The notes beneath the pieces were generated by a model, which saw only the letters and a list, made by a program, of their open reading frames with translations, was not told the DNA's origin and ran no database searches. Below are positions 11,794 to 19,503 of a stretch of 64,000 nt of DNA, piece by piece; within the stretch, counting starts at the first letter, position 1; the number at the start of each line of letters is the position of its first letter. A program made the position numbers and the translations under genes. Source of the stretch: Pseudoruegeria sp039972875 (GTDB lineage Bacteria > Pseudomonadota > Alphaproteobacteria > Rhodobacterales > Rhodobacteraceae); NCBI GenBank assembly GCA_039972875.1, contig JBDWMA010000051.1, positions 47,605-111,604 of the forward strand, written 5' to 3'.

Positions 11794-12938
11794 GTATTTC
11801 GGTCCGTGAGTAAGCTGCGTGCTGTTATTAAACGCATGATTTCATTCGTCCCTTCAAGAATCTGATGTACGCGAAGGTCTCTGACGATCTTCTCAATGCC
11901 GTATTCGCTGAGGTAGCCGTATCCGCCGTGCAGTTGAAGGCAGTCGTCTGCTACTTTGGACGCGGTTTCGGTCACAAAGGCCTTGGCCATAGCGCAGAAT
12001 TTTGTTGCATCCGGCGCTGCTGTATCCAATTTCCATGCGGCCTGCCGTAGGAACACGCGTGCGGCTTGCATTTCGATCTCCATGTCTGCAAGGCGAAACT
12101 GCAGAGCTTGAAACTGATCGATTGGACGTCCAAATGCCTGACGTTCGCCCATATAGTTCAAGGTTGCGGTCATTGCGGATTGGGCCGCCCCCAACGCACA
12201 GGCAGAGATATTCAACCGCCCGCCGTCCAGACCGGCCATTGCGTAAGTAAACCCCGCACCTTCGGTCCCGATCAAATTTGTCTTGGGGATTGAACATCCA
12301 TCCAACTGTACCTGTCGGGTGGGTTGTGATTTCCACCCCATTTTTTGTTCTAGCGCCCCGAATGAAAGGCCGTCGACACCATCATCGATTAGAAATGCTG
12401 AGATCCCTTTGGGGCCATCTGCGCCACTGCGCGCCATGACGATATAGGCGTCCGAATACCCTCCGCCCGAAATAAATGCTTTGGTGCCTGTTAGACTGTA
12501 TCCGCCTTTGGTTGCCACGGCTTTTGTACGCAAGGCCGCAGCGTCAGATCCTGAACCGGGTTCTGTTAGGCAATAAGATAGAACCGTTTCCATGGTGATT
12601 GCATTGGGAAGGTAGCGACTTTGGAGCTCATCGCTGCCAAATTTGTCGATCATAGCCGCACACATATTGTGGATAGAGAGAAAAGCGGCGACCGAAGGGC
12701 AGGCCATCGACAAGGCCTCAAACACCAGGGTCGCATTCAGCCGACTGAGACCGGTGCCCCCGCTGCCTTCACGGACATATAATCCGCCAAAGCCAAGGTC
12801 TGCCAACGCAGGCCAAAGATCCCGCGGTATCGTGCCGTCTTGTTCCCATTGGCGAGCATGTGGGGCGATATGTTCTTGCCCAAAGGCATAGGCCATGTCG
12901 AAAATCAGCTGTTGTTCTTCAGAAAGTGCAAAGTCCAA
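11790..12938 (-). CDS. Acyl-CoA dehydrogenase, probable isobutyryl-CoA dehydrogenase
   Basis: A 382-residue FAD-dependent acyl-CoA dehydrogenase. It has the family segments YCLTEPGSGSDAAALRTKA (flavin and substrate loop), AFGRPIDQFQALQFRLADM and the closing YGIEKIVRDLRVHQILEGTN. The carboxy-terminal ILEGTNEIMR contains the Glu-Gly-Thr-Asn that contacts FAD. Context with the 3-hydroxyisobutyryl-CoA hydrolase and mmsA/mmsB points to the ACAD8-like isobutyryl-CoA step of valine breakdown, although 2-methylbutyryl- or isovaleryl-CoA cannot be excluded by sequence reading alone. It starts 23 bases after the end of the carboxylate-amine ligase gene. Confidence 0.9.
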   Translation of the reverse strand: MDFALSEEQQLIFDMAYAFGQEHIAPHARQWEQDGTIPRDLWPALADLGFGGLYVREGSGGTGLSRLNATLVFEALSMACPSVAAFLSIHNMCAAMIDKFGSDELQSRYLPNAITMETVLSYCLTEPGSGSDAAALRTKAVATKGGYSLTGTKAFISGGGYSDAYIVMARSGADGPKGISAFLIDDGVDGLSFGALEQKMGWKSQPTRQVQLDGCSIPKTNLIGTEGAGFTYAMAGLDGGRLNISACALGAAQSAMTATLNYMGERQAFGRPIDQFQALQFRLADMEIEMQAARVFLRQAAWKLDTAAPDATKFCAMAKAFVTETASKVADDCLQLHGGYGYLSEYGIEKIVRDLRVHQILEGTNEIMRLITARSLLTDRNT

Positions 12939-12961
12939 AACGGAACGTCCTTCGTCGGGGG

Positions 12962-14095
12962 TTACAGGTCTTCGTGAAATTCTTCGATCAGATGTTCAAC
13001 GACGGATTTCAACGCATTTTCAGAATCTTTTCCGGAGGTCTTTGCCTGATTAAAGACGGCGCGTTGGCGATCTGCACTGGTGCCGTCTTTGATGATACGA
13101 CGCAGATTTTCCATCTCGGCTGTGCATCCCAATGCATCTGCATCCTCTTCCACCAGCAGCAGCATTTCTTCAACCAAATCATGCATGCTGATGATTTCAC
13201 GTTTGCCAAAATCAATCAGACCGCCGCTAACCCCATACCGTTGAGCGCGCCACCGGTTTTCACCGATCAAGAAACTGTCATACATCCGCCAACGCTGATT
13301 ATTCCGCGCCAGCCGATACAACATCCGCGAAAGGCATTGGGTGGCCGCTGCAAGACTTAGGGCGTCCTCCATTCGGGGGGAAACATCACAAATGCGGCTT
13401 TCGATGGTTGGATATCGTGAGGAAGGGCGCAGATCCCACCAGATTTTGCTGCTGTCCTCAATCAATCCCATTGAGATCAATGCATCGACTGAGCGTTCAT
13501 ATTCCGACCAACTGCCTAATTGCGGCGGCAGCCCTGTACGCGGTAAGTTGTCAAACACCGTCAAACGGTAAGACGCAAGGCCCGTGTCATTGCCCTGCCA
13601 AAAGGGGGAGGACGCTGACAACGCAAGCAGATGTGGCAAAAAATATGACAACTGGTTCATTGTATCGACGCGCATATCTTTGTCATCGATACAGACGTGC
13701 ACATGCATGCCGCAAATTAACATGCGACGCACGACACCGGCCAAATCTCGTTCTAACTCGCTATAGCGGTCGCGTTTGGTGTGGGTTTGCTTCTTCCATT
13801 CCGCAAAAGGATGGCAGGAGGCAGCAATTGGAGCCAATCCATAGTCATCAGAGATACGCGCAACTTTACTGCGCAAACGTTTTAAATCTTCTCTGGCCTG
13901 AGATATATCCCCGCAAACACGCGTGCCAATTTCGATCTGACACTGAAGGAATTCGGGACTGACCTGACCATCTAACGCATTCGCGCAGGCGTCGATCAAA
14001 CCATCTGGTGCCTCAGCGAGGGCGAGGCTTTCTTTATCGACCAAAAGGTATTCTTCTTCGATCCCGATTGTAAAGGATGGGGGGATTCGGGCCAT
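12962..14095 (-). CDS. Carboxylate-amine ligase (glutamate-cysteine ligase family 2, YbdK-like)
   Basis: A 377-residue GCS2-family ligase that would join an amine to a carboxylate, typically the gamma-carboxyl of glutamate, at the cost of ATP. Visible motifs are FTIGIEEEYLLVD near the N-terminus (the metal-binding glutamates), GMHVHVCIDDKD in the middle and WWDLRPSSRYPTIESRICD later. I chose ATG 14095 because GGAGGAGC stands just before it; the frame stays open 43 codons further upstream but that part reads through the mmsA terminator. It sits inside the valine cluster between mmsA and the acyl-CoA dehydrogenase, with no known step there. The natural substrate is unknown. Confidence 0.9.
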   Translation of the reverse strand: MARIPPSFTIGIEEEYLLVDKESLALAEAPDGLIDACANALDGQVSPEFLQCQIEIGTRVCGDISQAREDLKRLRSKVARISDDYGLAPIAASCHPFAEWKKQTHTKRDRYSELERDLAGVVRRMLICGMHVHVCIDDKDMRVDTMNQLSYFLPHLLALSASSPFWQGNDTGLASYRLTVFDNLPRTGLPPQLGSWSEYERSVDALISMGLIEDSSKIWWDLRPSSRYPTIESRICDVSPRMEDALSLAAATQCLSRMLYRLARNNQRWRMYDSFLIGENRWRAQRYGVSGGLIDFGKREIISMHDLVEEMLLLVEEDADALGCTAEMENLRRIIKDGTSADRQRAVFNQAKTSGKDSENALKSVVEHLIEEFHEDL

Positions 14096-14152
14096 ATGCT
14101 CCTCCGCATTTTCCTTGAGCAGACCAGAGAGATTGCCTGCTAACAAGAGGAG

Positions 14153-14184
14153 TTTCGAGCCCGGCAAAACCGCAGGGCTCGAAA
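14153..14184 (-). terminator. Hairpin after mmsA
   Basis: A perfect 10-bp inverted repeat (TTTCGAGCCC / GGGCTCGAAA) with a 12-base loop begins just downstream of the mmsA stop on the minus strand. The T-tract after it is weak (CTCCTCTTGTT), so readthrough into the ligase gene is possible. Confidence 0.6.
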
Positions 14185-14192
14185 TTGATGTT

Positions 14193-15695
14193 TTAGTCCA
14201 TGGCTTTAAAGTTGAATTCGCCACCTTCTTTGATGCCTGATGGCCAGCGCGAGGTCACTGTTTTTGTACGTGTGTAAAATTTGAACGCATCTGGACCGTG
14301 CTGATTCAAATCGCCAAAACCAGATTTCTTCCAACCGCCAAAAGTGTGGTAGGCCAGCGGCACTGGGATTGGAACGTTAATACCGACCATGCCGATGTTG
14401 ATCCGGTTTGCAAAGTCGCGGGCCGTATCGCCATCACGGGTGTAGATCGCAGTGCCATTGCCATATTCATGATCCATCGCAAGACCAATGGCCTCTTCAT
14501 AGGATCCGGCTCGAACTGTGGATAGAACCGGTCCAAAGATCTCTTTTTTGTAGATGTCCATATCTGGTGTCACCCGGTCAAAGAGGTGCGGCCCAACAAA
14601 GAAACCGTCTTCATATCCTTGCAGGTTAAAGTCACGGCCATCCACAACCAGTTCTGCACCTTGATCGATACCGGTTTGCACTAATCCTTGAATATTGCGT
14701 TTGGCGGCAGCTGTTACAACCGGACCATAGTCAACATCATTACCCGCAGTATACGGCCCAACTTTCAGTTTTTCGATCCGGGGGATCAGCTTTTCAACCA
14801 AACGATCAGCGGTTTCTTCACCGACGGGCACCGCCACTGAAATCGCCATGCAACGTTCGCCGGCAGCGCCATAGCCTGCACCAACCAAAGCGTCGGCTGC
14901 GAGATCAAGGTCGGCATCCGGCATGATGATCATGTGGTTTTTTGCACCACCAAAGCACTGAACTCGTTTGCCATTCGCGCAGCCACGGGAATAGATGTAT
15001 TCCGCAATTGGGGTTGATCCAACAAAACCAACGGCCTGAACTGTTTCATTGTCCAAAATGCCATCTACGGCTTCTTTGTCGCCATTTACGACCTGCAAGA
15101 TACCATCAGGCAAACCCGCCTCTTTAAAGATTTCCGCAAGCATCAGTGGCACGGATGGGTCACGCTCGGATGGTTTCAGGATCATCGCGTTGCCACAAGA
15201 TAACGCTGGCCCCATTTTCCAAAGCGGAATCATCGCCGGGAAGTTAAATGGTGTTATGCCAGCCACAACACCAAGGGCCTGCTTCATGGAATACATGTCA
15301 ATGCCCGGACCAGCGCTGTCGGTGAACTCACCTTTCAGCATTTGGGGGGTGCCGATGCAATATTCGATGACTTCAAGGCCACGTTGAACGTCACCTTTGG
15401 CATCTGGAATGGTTTTGCCGTGTTCGCGGGACAGGGCCTCTGCCAATTTGTCCATGTCTCGGTTGATCAGCTGTACGGCAGCCATCATCACTCGCGCACG
15501 ACGCTGCGGGTTTGTCGCTGCCCACTTGGGCTGAGCTTCGGCGGCAGATGCAATGGCTGCATCCAACTCTTCTTTCGAAGCCAGCGGCACTTTGGCCTGA
15601 ACTTCACCTGTGGCGGGGTTAAAGACATCAGCAAAGCGGCCTGAAGTGCCTTTGACAAGCTGGCCATTGATGAAATGTGTAAGTTCTTGAGTCAT
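14193..15695 (-). CDS. mmsA: CoA-acylating methylmalonate-semialdehyde dehydrogenase
   Basis: MmsA converts methylmalonate semialdehyde, NAD+ and CoA into propionyl-CoA and CO2, the last step specific to valine degradation. The 500-residue protein has the family length and the motifs GVVAGITPFNFPAMIPLW, VGFVGSTPIAEYIY and GAAGERCMAISVAVPVG, the last with the catalytic Cys (about residue 284). It is the first gene of the minus-strand cluster, divergent from a LysR-type regulator with 99 bases between the coding regions. A stem-loop separates it from the carboxylate-amine ligase. Confidence 0.96.
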   Translation of the reverse strand: MTQELTHFINGQLVKGTSGRFADVFNPATGEVQAKVPLASKEELDAAIASAAEAQPKWAATNPQRRARVMMAAVQLINRDMDKLAEALSREHGKTIPDAKGDVQRGLEVIEYCIGTPQMLKGEFTDSAGPGIDMYSMKQALGVVAGITPFNFPAMIPLWKMGPALSCGNAMILKPSERDPSVPLMLAEIFKEAGLPDGILQVVNGDKEAVDGILDNETVQAVGFVGSTPIAEYIYSRGCANGKRVQCFGGAKNHMIIMPDADLDLAADALVGAGYGAAGERCMAISVAVPVGEETADRLVEKLIPRIEKLKVGPYTAGNDVDYGPVVTAAAKRNIQGLVQTGIDQGAELVVDGRDFNLQGYEDGFFVGPHLFDRVTPDMDIYKKEIFGPVLSTVRAGSYEEAIGLAMDHEYGNGTAIYTRDGDTARDFANRINIGMVGINVPIPVPLAYHTFGGWKKSGFGDLNQHGPDAFKFYTRTKTVTSRWPSGIKEGGEFNFKAMD

Positions 15696-15739
15696 GATGC
15701 GCTCCGATTATGTGTTGCGATGAGAATAGGCTTGCAATT

Positions 15740-15749
15740 TTACATGTAA
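15740..15749. promoter_or_regulatory. Palindrome in the mmsA-lysR divergent region
   Basis: TTACATGTAA is a perfect 10-bp palindrome in the middle of the divergent intergenic region. It could be a binding site of the adjacent LysR-type regulator, though it lacks the strict T-N11-A form. Low confidence. Confidence 0.3.
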
Positions 15750-15794
15750 CAGAGGCAAATTTCCGAAAACGTTTTGCAAAAATATAGGTATGTT

Positions 15795-16691
15795 TTGGAG
15801 CTTCATTGGGACGACCTTCGAATATTTATGGCAGTTGCACGGCACGAAAGCCTGTCTGCTGCTGGGAAGGCCTTACGCATTGATCCAGCCACCGTCGGGC
15901 GGCGGATTGGCCGGCTGGAGGAAAACGTGGGGGCTGTGTTGTTTGCAAAATCCCCTCAGGGTTATGCGTTGACCGATGAAGGGCAGGCACTTCGCACGCG
16001 GGCAGGGGATGCTGAACAAGTTATACATGAAGCCGTTGAATCGGTTCGTGGTCAAACAACGCAATTGACTGGCACGATCCGCATAGGAGCGCCTGATGGG
16101 GCGGCAAATTATTTGCTCCCTCAGGTGTGTGCACAAATTTGCGAGGATCACCCTGGGTTAGAGGTACAGATCGTTGCCTTGCCACGAGTAATCAATTTGT
16201 CCCGACGAGAGGCCGATATGGCGATTGCGGTGTCACAGCCGGTGACAGGCCGTCTGACCGTGCAAAAAATAGCGGATTATAGGCTGCATCTTGCGGCTTC
16301 AAAAACATATCTGAAAAAGACATCACCTTTAGAAACAGTAAATGATCTGAAAAATCACAAAATCATTGGTTATATTCCTGATATGATTTTCGACAAAGAA
16401 CTGGATTATCTGACAGAGTCAGGCATCGATCGGGTCGACTTGGCCTCTAACTCTGTTTCAGTTCAAATCAACTGGGCAAGACAGGGGGCAGGAGTCACCA
16501 TAGCGCATGATTTTTCCCTGCCGAGTGCTCCAGAACTGGTGAAAGTGTTGGCGGACCAAGTGTCTCTTTTACGTAGCTTTTACCTTGTGCGCCATGCGAG
16601 CGACCGGCGCGTTGCTCGATTGAACCGATTTGCAGAGGCTTTGAGCCATGGATTGCGAAAGGAAGTTGCGAGACTAGAAGCACTTACTTGA
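15795..16691 (+). CDS. LysR-family transcriptional regulator
   Basis: A LysR-type regulator with an N-terminal winged helix-turn-helix (WDDLRIFMAVARHESLSAAG through RRIGRLEENVGAVLF) and a C-terminal effector domain. There is no in-frame ATG at the expected place: candidates are TTG 15774 and TTG 15795. I prefer 15795 because AGGT lies 5 bases upstream and the product then begins four residues before the conserved WDDLRIF, as usual in this subgroup; this gives 298 residues. Its divergent position suggests control of mmsA and the rest of the valine cluster. The effector is unknown. Confidence 0.88.
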   Translation: MELHWDDLRIFMAVARHESLSAAGKALRIDPATVGRRIGRLEENVGAVLFAKSPQGYALTDEGQALRTRAGDAEQVIHEAVESVRGQTTQLTGTIRIGAPDGAANYLLPQVCAQICEDHPGLEVQIVALPRVINLSRREADMAIAVSQPVTGRLTVQKIADYRLHLAASKTYLKKTSPLETVNDLKNHKIIGYIPDMIFDKELDYLTESGIDRVDLASNSVSVQINWARQGAGVTIAHDFSLPSAPELVKVLADQVSLLRSFYLVRHASDRRVARLNRFAEALSHGLRKEVARLEALT

Positions 16692-16749
16692 CAGAAGTTG
16701 CTTAACGGGTGACGCTGTTGTTAACGCATTTAAGTAAGGAGTTATCGCC

Positions 16750-17184
16750 ATGATCGTACAACAAATCCTAAAACATAAAGGAGATGAAGGCGTGGTGACT
16801 TTAGCTCCGGGAACTACGGTTGCTGATGCTGCTGCTCTTTTATCTGAGCGCCGTATTGGGACAGTGGTGATTTCATCGGATGGTCAAACGGCGGACGGTA
16901 TTTTATCTGAACGCGACATCGTGCGCGAGTTGGGTAATCGTGGGGCTGAATGCATGGCAAACAAAGTCGACGATCTGATGACCACAAACCTGATAACGTG
17001 CACTAAGGCCGATAAAACAGATGATGTGCTTCAGAAAATGACGGATGGCCGGTTCCGGCACATGCCCGTTGTCGAAGACGGAAAAATGATTGGCCTGATT
17101 TCACTCGGTGATGTGGTAAAATCCCGCTTGGCTGAACTGGCCATGGAAAAGGATGCCTTGCAAGGTATGATTATGGGGCACTGA
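16750..17184 (+). CDS. CBS-domain pair protein
   Basis: A 144-residue protein made of two CBS modules and nothing else (first ~residues 8-65 with RRIGTVVISSDG and GILSERDIVREL; second ~residues 75-130 with RFRHMPVVEDGKMIGLISLGD). Such stand-alone pairs bind adenine nucleotides and act as energy sensors or regulatory subunits; no partner is visible here. The start has a good AAGGAG site. It lies 86 bases before coaD on the same strand; whether they are co-transcribed is unclear. Confidence 0.92.
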   Translation: MIVQQILKHKGDEGVVTLAPGTTVADAAALLSERRIGTVVISSDGQTADGILSERDIVRELGNRGAECMANKVDDLMTTNLITCTKADKTDDVLQKMTDGRFRHMPVVEDGKMIGLISLGDVVKSRLAELAMEKDALQGMIMGH

Positions 17185-17270
17185 TCTCGTTTCTTTCGCA
17201 ACTGCAGAAAATACTTGCATTCTAATGCGCAATATTGTTGCGTGCGCGAGACTTGATGGAGATGAGAGAC

Positions 17271-17762
17271 ATGCGTGTTGGTTTATACCCAGGCACTTTT
17301 GACCCGATCACATACGGGCATATTGATATCATTCGCCGGAGCGCGGGGCTTGTCGATAAGTTAGTGATTGGTGTTGCAATCAATCGTGATAAGGGGCCGC
17401 TGTTTTCATTAGATGAACGTGTCGAGATGATTGAAACGGAATGCAAAACACTGGCAGATGAAACCGGCACAATCATTGTGGCCCATCCGTTTGAAAATCT
17501 TCTAATTGATTGTGCGCATGATGTGGGGGCACAGATCATTATTCGCGGCCTACGGGCTGTTGCCGACTTTGAATATGAATATCAAATGGTTGGCATGAAT
17601 CGAGCGATGGATAGTTCCGTTGAAACTGTGTTCTTGATGGCAGAAAGCAGACATCAGGCCATTGCTTCTAAGTTGGTAAAGGAAATTGCCCGTCTTGGCG
17701 GTGATATTTCTAAATTTGTGCCAAAGCCGGTGAACAATGCACTGATCCAACGGCTGCGTTAA
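17271..17762 (+). CDS. coaD: Phosphopantetheine adenylyltransferase
   Basis: CoaD transfers AMP from ATP to 4'-phosphopantetheine, the penultimate step of coenzyme A synthesis. The 163-residue protein has the nucleotidyltransferase motif GLYPGTFDPITYGHID at its N-terminus (with the TxGH-type T/HxGH pair), the IIRGLRAVADFEYEYQM block, and the C-terminal HQAIASKLVKEIA that replaces the ISSTxVR motif in many alphaproteobacteria. I chose ATG 17271 because the conserved protein begins there and GGAGATGAG precedes it; the frame extends 12 codons upstream without conserved sequence. A clear terminator follows. Confidence 0.96.
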   Translation: MRVGLYPGTFDPITYGHIDIIRRSAGLVDKLVIGVAINRDKGPLFSLDERVEMIETECKTLADETGTIIVAHPFENLLIDCAHDVGAQIIIRGLRAVADFEYEYQMVGMNRAMDSSVETVFLMAESRHQAIASKLVKEIARLGGDISKFVPKPVNNALIQRLR

Positions 17763-17786
17763 AACCAGTCGTCTAAGAATCTAGCA

Positions 17787-17810
17787 AGCCGCCCGTGGGG
17801 GCGGCTTTTG
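17787..17810 (+). terminator. Intrinsic terminator after coaD
   Basis: AGCCGCCC, a short loop and GGGCGGCT are followed by TTTTGCTTT. It begins 25 bases after the coaD stop and lies between coaD and the convergent DUF1127 gene. Confidence 0.85.
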
Positions 17811-17853
17811 CTTTATAAGGGACCGATGTGAACCGGTCGTCTGATCGGTTTAC

Positions 17854-18012
17854 TTAGCTGTAGACAGCGTTGTTTGCGATCAGGTGTGCGTCTTCGCGAA
17901 AGATACCAAGGTCGATGGCAACATCTTTAGGCATGGACTGGATTTCAATAACAGTGCGTTTATAGGCTGCACGTTTTTGAGCTGCTTTGCGGACGTTTGA
18001 AAAGAGGTTCAT
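17854..18012 (-). CDS. DUF1127 small protein
   Basis: A 52-residue basic protein (MNLFSNVRKAAQKRAAYKR... ending in NNAVYS). The pattern of a basic helix followed by a short acidic/hydrophobic helix (IEIQSMPKDVAIDLGIFRED) is that of DUF1127/YjiS-like proteins, which in several alphaproteobacteria are stress-related and influence RNA turnover or carbon and phosphate physiology. It is too short for many gene finders. A CceR-like palindrome stands 28 bases before its ATG, suggesting control by carbon status. It is followed by the inverted repeats AACCG...CGGTT at about 17830-17852, possibly a terminator. Confidence 0.8.
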   Translation of the reverse strand: MNLFSNVRKAAQKRAAYKRTVIEIQSMPKDVAIDLGIFREDAHLIANNAVYS

Positions 18013-18040
18013 TGCGTTTTCCTTTGTGTTTGCGTTTCTC

Positions 18041-18054
18041 TTATAGCGCTAACA
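18041..18054. promoter_or_regulatory. CceR-like operator upstream of the DUF1127 gene
   Basis: TTATAGCGCTAACA matches 12 of 14 positions of TGTTAGCGCTAACA; the right half-site is perfect. It lies 28 bases upstream of the ATG at 18012. Confidence 0.45.
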
Positions 18055-18152
18055 TAGACATGCTGCGGTGCAGAAAAAACCGACAATTCGGTCTGGCCGA
18101 TATGCAAGACCTGCATGGGTTATGCGTGACATGCATGACAAAAACGCAAAAC

Positions 18153-18178
18153 GCCCGCTGACGGCAGTCAGCGAGCGT
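18153..18178 (-). terminator. Intrinsic terminator after gap1
   Basis: On the minus strand CGCTGAC, a 4-base loop and GTCAGCG are followed by GGCGTTTTGCGTTTTTG. It begins about 25 bases after the gap stop at 18203. Confidence 0.8.
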
Positions 18179-18202
18179 AAAGAATAAGCGTTTGATTAAA
18201 GC

Positions 18203-19204
18203 TTAGAGGTATTTTGCCATCTCAACAGCCGTATCGGCCATTCGGTTAGAGAAACCCCATTCGTTGTCGTACCAAGTCAGAATGCGACACATGTTGCCGT
18301 CCATGACTTTGGTCTGATCTGTTGCAAAGATCGAAGAATGGGAGTCATGGTTAAAGTCCATGGAGACCAATTTATCGTCAGTTACCCCAAGGATGCCTTT
18401 CAGATTGCCTGCGGCAGCAGCGTGAATGGCTGCGTTTATCTCTTCGACGGTGGTGTCGCGTGTGCTTTCGAAGGTCAAATCAACAACAGACACGTTTGGT
18501 GTTGGCACGCGGATCGCAACGCCGTCCAGTTTACCATTCAGTTCTGGCAGAACGAGGCCAACAGCTTTGGCAGCACCAGTGGATGTTGGGATCATGTTCG
18601 CCGCAGCCGCACGTGCGCGATATAAATCGCTGTGCATAGTGTCCAGCGTAGGCTGATCACCGGTGTAGCTGTGGATGGTTGTCATAAAGCCGCGCTTTAG
18701 ACCGATTGTGTCATTTAGAACTTTGACCACGGGAGATAGACAGTTGGTGGTACAAGAGGCGTTTGACACGATTACATCATCACCGGTCAGTACATCATGG
18801 TTTACACCGTAAACGATTGTTTTGTCAGCGCCGGCGGACGGGGCGGACACCAAAACGCGGCTTGCGCCGTTTTCGAGGTGGATGGCAGCTTTGTCGCGTG
18901 CTGTGAAAATACCCGTGCATTCGAGAACGATGTCGATGTGGCCCCAGGGCAATTCAGCAGGATTGCGGATGGCTGTGACTGCGATCGGACCGCGGCCAAC
19001 GTCGATCGAATTTTCGGTTGTTTTCACTTCTTTGGGGAAACGTCCGTGAACTGTATCATACCGAAGCAGGTGTGCGTTTGTTTCAACAGGACCCAGATCG
19101 TTGATGGCAACAACCTCAATGTCTGTACGACCAGCTTCTTCGATAGCCCGGAGAACGTTACGGCCAATGCGGCCAAATCCATTAATTGCTACTTTTACGG
19201 TCAT
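18203..19204 (-). CDS. gap: Glyceraldehyde-3-phosphate dehydrogenase, type I (copy 1)
   Basis: GAPDH oxidises glyceraldehyde 3-phosphate to 1,3-bisphosphoglycerate in lower glycolysis and runs backwards in gluconeogenesis. The 333-residue protein has the NAD-binding INGFGRIGRNVLRA motif at the N-terminus, the active site SNASCTTNCLSP (about residue 150) and the closing WYDNEWGFSNRMADTA. I chose ATG 19204 (MTVKVAINGFG), with GGAGT 9-10 bases upstream, over the 15-codon longer frame. It lies downstream of a paralogous gap gene and a tiny membrane-protein gene, with its own operator-like palindrome 66 bases before the start, so it can be transcribed alone. Confidence 0.96.
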   Translation of the reverse strand: MTVKVAINGFGRIGRNVLRAIEEAGRTDIEVVAINDLGPVETNAHLLRYDTVHGRFPKEVKTTENSIDVGRGPIAVTAIRNPAELPWGHIDIVLECTGIFTARDKAAIHLENGASRVLVSAPSAGADKTIVYGVNHDVLTGDDVIVSNASCTTNCLSPVVKVLNDTIGLKRGFMTTIHSYTGDQPTLDTMHSDLYRARAAAANMIPTSTGAAKAVGLVLPELNGKLDGVAIRVPTPNVSVVDLTFESTRDTTVEEINAAIHAAAAGNLKGILGVTDDKLVSMDFNHDSHSSIFATDQTKVMDGNMCRILTWYDNEWGFSNRMADTAVEMAKYL

Positions 19205-19270
19205 GTTGCGCAAACTCCTTTTGGGAAACACATGAGATAGGAGGCGCAATCAAAGGACGCCCCACCAGAT

Positions 19271-19284
19271 TGTTAACGCTAACA
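19271..19284. promoter_or_regulatory. CceR-like operator upstream of gap1
   Basis: TGTTAACGCTAACA matches 13 of 14 positions of TGTTAGCGCTAACA. It lies 66 bases before the gap1 ATG and 40 bases after the stop of the small membrane-protein gene. Confidence 0.65.
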
Positions 19285-19324
19285 TGTGCATTTCCGATAA
19301 AAGGTCAACTGCCTATTTCGCGCA

Positions 19325-19468
19325 TTACCGCCAAAAAGCGAGGTATTCCGAAAATTCGGCGAGCTTCTTGCCCAAAAATACGGGTAAGCCCCAATGTAGA
19401 TAAAAATGATCGGCTGCAAAAAACGCGATGATCATGCAGCCGAGAATAAGCGCGAGCTTGTTTGTCAT
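19325..19468 (-). CDS. Small single-helix membrane protein between the gap genes
   Basis: A 47-residue protein (MTNKLALILGCMIIAFFAADHF... ending in EFSEYLAFWR) with one transmembrane helix at residues 4-22 and an aromatic, lysine-containing tail. The start is ATG 19468, 35 bases after the gap2 stop; the longer frame runs back into gap2. I recall similar short proteins ending in LAFWR next to gap in related Rhodobacteraceae, but the function is unknown. It is probably transcribed with gap2. Confidence 0.75.
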   Translation of the reverse strand: MTNKLALILGCMIIAFFAADHFYLHWGLPVFLGKKLAEFSEYLAFWR

Positions 19469-19503
19469 AAATAGTGTCGGGTTTAAGACCCGATTCTCCT
19501 GCC

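Noticed and set aside
15790..15972. ATG-started frame of 60 residues at the LysR 5' end
   Set aside because: It is out of frame with the conserved helix-turn-helix; the real frame begins at a TTG.
17810..17853. CUCCUCCC-type stem-loop RNAs that follow DUF1127 genes in Rhodobacter
   Set aside because: No CTCCTCCC motif is present downstream of this DUF1127 gene; only ordinary inverted repeats are seen.
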